Shown here piece by piece: positions 58,081 to 64,000 of a DNA stretch of 64,000 bases. The first letter of the stretch is position 1; each line of letters starts with the position of its first letter. The DNA is from Epiperipatus broadwayi (taxonomy: Eukaryota > Onychophora > Udeonychophora > Euonychophora > Peripatidae), in assembly GCA_028023455.1 (NCBI GenBank), contig JAQFVV010006645.1, forward strand, positions 62,001 to 126,000, given 5' to 3'. Made by a program: the position numbers and the translations under genes. The notes beneath the pieces were generated by a model. That model searched no databases, was not told the DNA's origin, and saw nothing but the letters and a program-made list of their open reading frames with translations.

Positions 58081-58737
58081 GCTAAATATTTCTTGAAAAA
58101 TGATATGGGTACTTAGTAATCAATATTATGCAAATTTATTTTTACTATCATTGAAAGTAAGTAGTGCAGTCACCTGCAATGTCTGTTAAGTAAGGTTTGA
58201 TCTTAAAAACCTGTCACTATTCATCTATGATTGGCTACAAGTATCCTAGATTGTGAATAAAATAAATGTCTCAGGATCTTCCTTATAATACTGAAAAACA
58301 AAATAAAAATTTTATTTCATTTTTCAACACTGAATGTAAATACTCTTAGTACATTTTTTCTATCCAATATAGTTTTCAAATAGTATATTTATTTTTAAAA
58401 ACATATATATATATTGAAACAGTAAGGTCTGCTTTGCAGATCTTCATTTCACCTTTTCTCACCTATTTCCTACCCTCATACCTTAGTTTGAACCCCAATC
58501 TATCGTAGTGTGTCTGCAATATGCTTATATACCGAAAATCCTGCCTAATTTTAAACCACGAGCACAATGCTCGTATTATATATAAGTCATTCCCAAATAA
58601 ATAAAAGATTATAGATTATGTATATGTTCACATAATTTTGATTTATTAAAAAGTAGATTATATAAGTCATAATTGCACACACACTATGATATGCATTTTA
58701 AAACATATCAAAATTATAAATTGTTAAAGTTATTTTG

Positions 58738-58831
58738 TTTGAATCTATTTACAAATATATTACCGTCGTAATATATTTTGATTTAAAATAAAATTCATTT
58801 AGTAAATATTCGTTTAGTAAATAGATTCAAA
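58738..58831. repeat. 94-bp inverted repeat, possible MITE
   Basis: Perfect 15-bp arms: TTTGAATCTATTTAC (58738-58752) and its complement (58817-58831). A second inner hairpin, aatattac/gtaatatt, is near 58757-58780. Confidence 0.5.
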
Positions 58832-59157
58832 TATTGCAATTTAAAAGTAAAATAATTTCCATTTAATTTAATAAAAGTCATTCCAAATATTTCAGTTAAA
58901 ACAAATGAGGGACAATAGTTTAATTAGTTAATGTTATATAAGTTTATCTAAAAACAGCAGATGTCCACTTAAGGTTTTCTTTAATTAATAAAAGTAATTT
59001 TTAATTAAATCTAGTTTGTAATTCAAATGTCGACAGGGAAATTAACAAAAGAAATTAATTAATGTTGAATTCCTTTAGACATTCGGATGATTTAATTACA
59101 GCTGATAAGTCCGATATATTTTTGTAATGCTCCAGGGCAGTTCTATTGTTAAATTCT

Positions 59158-59366
59158 ACTATAAAAAGGAGGGTTTTCTTTTGTTCTCCATTCATCTAAT
59201 GTTTCTAAGAGAAATCATTCTGTTCTATTCTAATAATTTGCTAACCTTGACATGACAGAGTAGAGGTGTCAAGATGGCTATGTCCCCTCAGAATAGCTGG
59301 CCACTGCTCCAGACCATCAGAAGCTATCACATAAGGAATACCAGAACTGCTGCTGCTGCAAAAATA
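59158..59366 (+). promoter_or_regulatory. TATA-box-like site with short downstream frame
   Basis: CTATAAAAAGGAGG near 59160 stands out in a less AT-rich block. About 110 bp downstream, ATGGCTATG (59275) opens a 31-codon frame (MAMSPQNSW...TAAAAKI) ending before a CTG/GCA-rich tract. It could be an LTR promoter region from an unrecognised element or a decayed gene start. Evidence is weak. Confidence 0.25.
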
Positions 59367-62300
59367 TGAACATTTCAGATTTTGCTGCTGAATTATAAAA
59401 CCTGCCAAACATCTACCCAAAATGCTTCTCCAGAGGTAACCCTAAATTAACCCAAGAGCTCTTGTGATAACTAACATGCTATAGCTATTTTGAATTGTTT
59501 TCTGATATTTCACATAACTTTATTATGTATTTCTTTTAAATATAATCACCATTTTGCTCTCTATTCTTGGGTTAATATTTTCTATTTATTAAGCTTTCTG
59601 TTATTTTATTATGATAATGTATCAGAATCATCTTTTGACTGAGTGAATTATTCCTTTTGTTGAAACTAAGACGCTGCTATAAAGGCATAATTTAAATTTC
59701 TAAATAATTTCCAATTTTTATTATCTTGCAAATCACTCGTTCGAGGGCGATTCTTTTCTTTAATATATAATATAATCACATAGTTTAAAATCTACATGTT
59801 ATTGATTTTAATCTAATATGAGAGTATGTGCGAGGTCAATGATTAAATGTGTCCCCTAATGCATGATTGCGTATATAAATCTATACTTACTTTTCAAACC
59901 CTCAAGCATGCATTTTCCTATTTTAATCACCGTGTTCTACTTTAATTACAAAGTTCGTCATTGACATCGAGAATGTGCGGACCCTTTTAAATGAATTTTG
60001 GAAAATTTGATTGGGAATTTTTCTTAATCCAAGTAAAACCCATTCAGTATGTTTTATATACACTAGTCTAGTATTGCTGGTAAGTGAATTGGTTGTTGAG
60101 ACCACTTTGTTTTACTTTTCCAAGGATTCTTTACATGGCCAAGTCCATTATTTTCGCTTATTGCAGTTTCCAGGCAGAGTGTGTCCATAAATGACACACC
60201 TGGGAATTAAACGCAATCGTCACCCAGTTGCTAAGTTTCAGCTGTTCATAAAATACTTTCCTACGGGTTAGCGGCAAGATGCCCTCCGTAATCATTCCAA
60301 ATATTCCATTATTGTTTTATTTTTATATTTATTTTACAAAGCATCCGTGACTTAAATATGTCACACCCTCCAACTTTAATAAATTCATTATCAGCAATAC
60401 TGACCTCCCAATGCAACTCTATTATTATTATTCTCAAATAAATGCTTTGATCACATTCCCACTTTGTTTCTTAGTAAGCTTTTGTCCGTGCTATTCTCAA
60501 AATCAATAAATATTTTATAACACTTAATTTCAAATATTTTCTTAAACTTGTATAATTGCTCAAAGCACCTCGCACATGTTCCTATCTCATCAAGCACATT
60601 ATCGTAATGCTATTAGCCCGAGGAATAGAATATATCACTTTGCTTTAAAACCTTTTTGTCATTTATTGGAATATAATGCCAACAATTATTTAATACATGT
60701 CCCTGTCTCATATAAGCAGATAGTGGCAATATATATAATTTATATAAATAAATTTTGTGAAATTATTTAAAACTAAATTTGATCTCTTATTTTATTTGAT
60801 TCCTATCACTGTTTCGGTCTATATATATACTTTCTGCATTTCTTTTGTAAATCCATAGACGTTAATTAGCCACCCAAGCTTCTTTTAATATAGAGTCTTT
60901 TGTTTCTCCCTGACCACCAGGCACCAGTCAAAGATTATACTAGTAGTGGCATCAGATGCGTTATCACATAGATGGCGCTGTGAAATTTGGACTTTAGATT
61001 CGAACTTAGTATATCTAGAAGGCAACCCCTCCTAGAATGTTCAGTTTCGTGTCTGGGGTTTGAATTCTGCAGTGTGTTAGCGAGATAGACGATTCTGACT
61101 GTTACAATATATATATAATTAGGTATGTATATAACTGATTTGTTTAATTTTCTCAAGAATTTAATAATAGTTAGTTAGCTTATTGAGATTTGGTAACAAT
61201 TTTATTTTAGTTTATCCTGATATGTAATTATGCCATATTCATCACCAACTAAATATCTTTTGTTTTTTTGGAATAAAATCTAAATGAGAATCCAAAAAAA
61301 AGGTACCACTAATGACATATTTCATCTCACTATTTTATAACTCTTTTAAAATAGTTTTTTATGTTGTGAATTTTCAAAATTTTTGCTCAGACATCTTTGA
61401 TATTTATTTAGTTATGCAGCTTTGCAATTACAGTCAATTTCTTCTTTTTATCCAAAGCCTCCTATATTACATATTTTAATTTGTGCATCACTTATCAAAG
61501 AAAACTTTAATAAATGAATCTAGTTTGAATAAAGTTTTTCATCAGGTTTTAATTTTAATACAAAAAAACTTTTCCTAATATCAAGTGGCTACTTCCAACA
61601 TACTAAGAAATTTTTGTGCTTGACTTTATGATGCCTAATATAATCATAAATATGTAATAATGTTTGGTTATTCCACAAATATTTTATTTAAAATTTTCTA
61701 AAAGCAATTTCTTGCTGTTGTATGATTCTTTTATATTTGCCTTAAAGTAAGTCCAAAAGGAATATATCAATATTTTTTTTAATAGTGAAAATATCTTATT
61801 GAAAGATAGGCTTTTGAAAAAATTAACTAATCTAAATTATATTCATAACCAAATATATCTATTGGTAAATTAACAACCTTAAAAGCTCACATGTTCATTA
61901 TATATTGGTAAAAACTTTCCTTGAATGTATTATGATGATTGCAGAGAAAATGAAGTTTTACAGTACCATAGATTGTAATTTGTTAATCTTGAATTTAAAC
62001 TTCTTTCTTCTTTCTACTCAAACTTTCTTGGACAATATACTGGCCAATTGGATGCACAATTATTCTGAAATGTTAAATAGAAATTTCATCTTTTTCTCAT
62101 GTCATAGACTCAAGCTTTATTTAATTAATCATCACTTAAAATTACATGCTCTAGAGCATTTAGGAATGCAAAGATATTAATATGGGAAAGTGCATTACAG
62201 ATGGTGAATTAGGATATTTCATTAACCTTTTTGTTATGAAGTGGAATTACAGGGAGGAAATGAAAATTTTATGATGTTTGAATTGATGACAAATGGCAGG

Positions 62301-63599
62301 AACTATATTAGCCTTCTAAGATGTTTCCATGCAAATTTTACACAATAAATTGAAGGAATTGTCCTTGCACCTTAATTACCCACTTCATATGTAAAATGAA
62401 ATTCATAATATTTTTAATATAAATAATTCAATATGTAAAGTGACCATTTAAATAATCTACTTCATGGCAAAGATCTCTCTCCAACAGTCCATTATAAAAA
62501 AAACAATGAATAGAAGGCAATAATCACCAGAAATATTGCAGAATGATAGCAGTTTGAATAGTTTTTTATTCTTGTCTTTACTCTCTACTTAAGAATAGTA
62601 AAATATTTATTTACTAATTAATATTAGATTAGAGTTAGGTTGACTAAGAGTTAACCAATTGAAGAAAAAATCTTAAATTCATTTTTAAAATGTTCAAATT
62701 TATTCAGAGCGAATTTGAAACCAGTCAAAGGCATGTTAAGTGCAAATACTATCATTTTATTATAATGCCCTTTTATCTAATCATTTAAGGATTAACATGA
62801 ATTTGATGAATAAGATATGTCCACAGCATGACAAAGTACTTAGATTAGCACAACATTTAGTAATAAAGCAATTCTTAAAAGGAAAAGATATACACAAACT
62901 GTTTACGCTATAAAATAGTAGATAATTAGTGTGACTTTTTTTACTAACTTTATTTTTTTAATTTATTTGAAAGTAATCGAATTAATTACAAAAAATCATA
63001 ATTGTATCTTTAGACGTTTGCTTTGCCTTTTATATTTATTAGATAATTAGTCTTAAACAATCTACCAGTAGAACAAAAGCCTTTCTATATCCCTTCACTG
63101 AAGTTTATGTCATTTTCCAGTTTTTTTTATTTACCTAATAATAACTATTGACCAATATTTATAGGCTAGTTAGGTTGATTATGGACCAATTAATGTAAAT
63201 TTAAACTTGCTTAAAAAGCATTACTGAGTTAAATTCCTGATTAAAATATTGGATTGTGAATATGGCAGGTAAATAGGTTACTACTAGCCTATAAATATTC
63301 ATTTGTGTGTCAGTGGATTATTAGAATATATATATAACTGAAGTAGGAATATCTACCTCCAACTGAGTTGTGTGAAGTGAAAACAATTAAAGTAAGAATG
63401 GTACCATTTCTTATTTTTGACTTTACATAACTCATTGGTAGGTAGTTACTTCCTTTTCAATTATAGATAAAATGATATGATTATTTTTTATTACATATAC
63501 ATTGCTCTAAAAATTATATCATCAGTACCAGTAAATCATCATGTTTAAAAAATCAATTTAAAAAAATCAGTGTAATACATTTATAATTTAAAATGTGTT

Positions 63600-63670
63600 C
63601 ATGTGTATCAGTAGTATGAGATAGTGTGGATAGTTGAAGGCTGCTTGAAAGTCTGCATTCAAATCCCTTT
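63600..63670 (+). mobile_element. Family A repeat, end fragment
   Basis: gtatcagtagtatgagatagtg...gcttgaaagtctgcattcaaatccc matches the outer end of the family A arm (complement of 23098-23155), including the B-box-like TTCAAATCC. The hammerhead part is absent. Confidence 0.5.
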
Positions 63671-63820
63671 TATTTACAATTAAGCTCCAGGTATATAAAG
63701 AATGCCTGTATTTCAAATCTTATTACAAACAAATTCTTATATATATATATTTAATTTTCGATCTTTACAAATAAATCAAATGCTGATAATAGACTTATAA
63801 CATATATCTTGCTTATAACA

Positions 63821-64000
63821 CTTCTTTCATATACACTTTAATGCAACAAATTTTCTTAAAACCTTCTTTATTTTTTTACAGTTTCGACTGTCCAGCAGTC
63901 TTCATCAGAGCTCTATCTTCTTCTCTGCTTTAATTAAACTGTAAGGAAAATAAAGAAGGTTTTAAGAAAATTTGTTACATTAAAGTGTATATGAAAGAAG
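63821..64000. repeat. Inverted repeat with hammerhead-like loop, cut by the window end
   Basis: Arms of about 64 bp (63821-63884 and 63936-64000) pair almost perfectly: cttctttcatatacactttaa against ttaaagtgtatatgaaagaag. The loop carries the hammerhead-like phrase described separately. The right arm reaches the last base, so the element may extend beyond. Confidence 0.8.
63878..63910 (-). ncRNA. Hammerhead-like core, third family
   Basis: On the minus strand: CTGATGA, A, perfect stem II GACTG/CAGTC with loop CTGGA, then GAAAC and TGTAA. No pairing stem I was found (agagct against aaaaaa), and helix III is not palindromic. Such CTGATGAAG...GAAAC phrases occur in Penelope-like repeats, so a relic is likelier than a working ribozyme. 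Confidence 0.35.

Larger units (their letters stand above)
58090..63595. other. Mostly unassigned DNA
   Basis: No coding frame with domain features. Two items stand out: the small inverted repeat at 58738-58831, and a less AT-rich stretch at 59140-59480 with a TATA-like box. Another more complex stretch at 60890-61110 was not recognised. Confidence 0.4.

Noticed and set aside
60935-61156. Frame and B-box-like gtttgaattc near 61058 as a tRNA-derived element
   Set aside because: No matching A box, tail or target duplication was found.

Overview
This is AT-rich DNA (roughly three quarters A+T by eye) from an invertebrate-type animal nuclear genome. I found no host protein gene, rRNA or functional tRNA. 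What can be recognised is nearly all transposable elements and their debris: non-LTR retrotransposons (LINEs), a tRNA-like SINE, a non-autonomous LTR retrotransposon, two hAT-type DNA transposons, and many long inverted repeats. The species cannot be named from the sequence. The element mix would fit a mollusc or another lophotrochozoan, but that is only a guess.

Layout. 1-9945: an old RTE/BovB-like LINE on the plus strand, split by a 6,981-bp LTR retrotransposon on the minus strand (483-7463; LTRs of 2.2 kb, 4-bp target duplication). The LTR element carries a broken gag-like coiled-coil frame and no reverse transcriptase. 10.9-12.3 kb: 3' end of a second LINE type. 12.3-17.8 kb: a series of foldback repeats and LINE scraps. 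20.5-24.0 kb: repeats of family A. 25.98-27.09 kb: hAT element. 28.4-29.2 kb: another LINE type, minus strand. 29.9-30.8 kb: repeats of family B. 32.3-39.6 kb: mostly unassigned DNA, with two divergent copies of a CCAAT-containing sequence in opposite orientation. 40.3-50.3 kb: SINEs, LINE copies, a near-perfect hairpin and a family B element. 52-56.5 kb: more SINEs, family B elements and a LINE. 57.58-58.07 kb: a second hAT element with a BED-finger-like fragment. 58.1-63.6 kb: mostly unassigned. The last 180 bp form another inverted repeat.

The most interesting signal is in two unrelated repeat families that each contain a hammerhead ribozyme-like core. Family A (13.2, 20.8, 23.2 and 23.9 kb) has a CTGATGA core, a stem II hairpin, GAAA and a short self-complementary helix III. 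Its stem I is supported by paired base changes between copies. Family B (at least eight sites, 20.5-55.1 kb) has a CTGAYGA core, a GGC/GCC stem II, GAAAC and a palindromic ACTAGT helix III, plus a 6-bp stem I. One family B insertion contains a complete unit of about 422 bp. Two are flanked by 12-14 bp target duplications and have the same inverted 5' part. These features match metazoan retrozymes and Penelope-associated hammerhead repeats, which are thought to move through RNA copied by another element's reverse transcriptase. No Penelope reverse transcriptase was recognised here.

All LINE reading frames carry stops or frameshifts, so nothing in the window looks able to move by itself. The LTR element, the SINEs and the hammerhead repeats would all have depended on enzymes encoded elsewhere.
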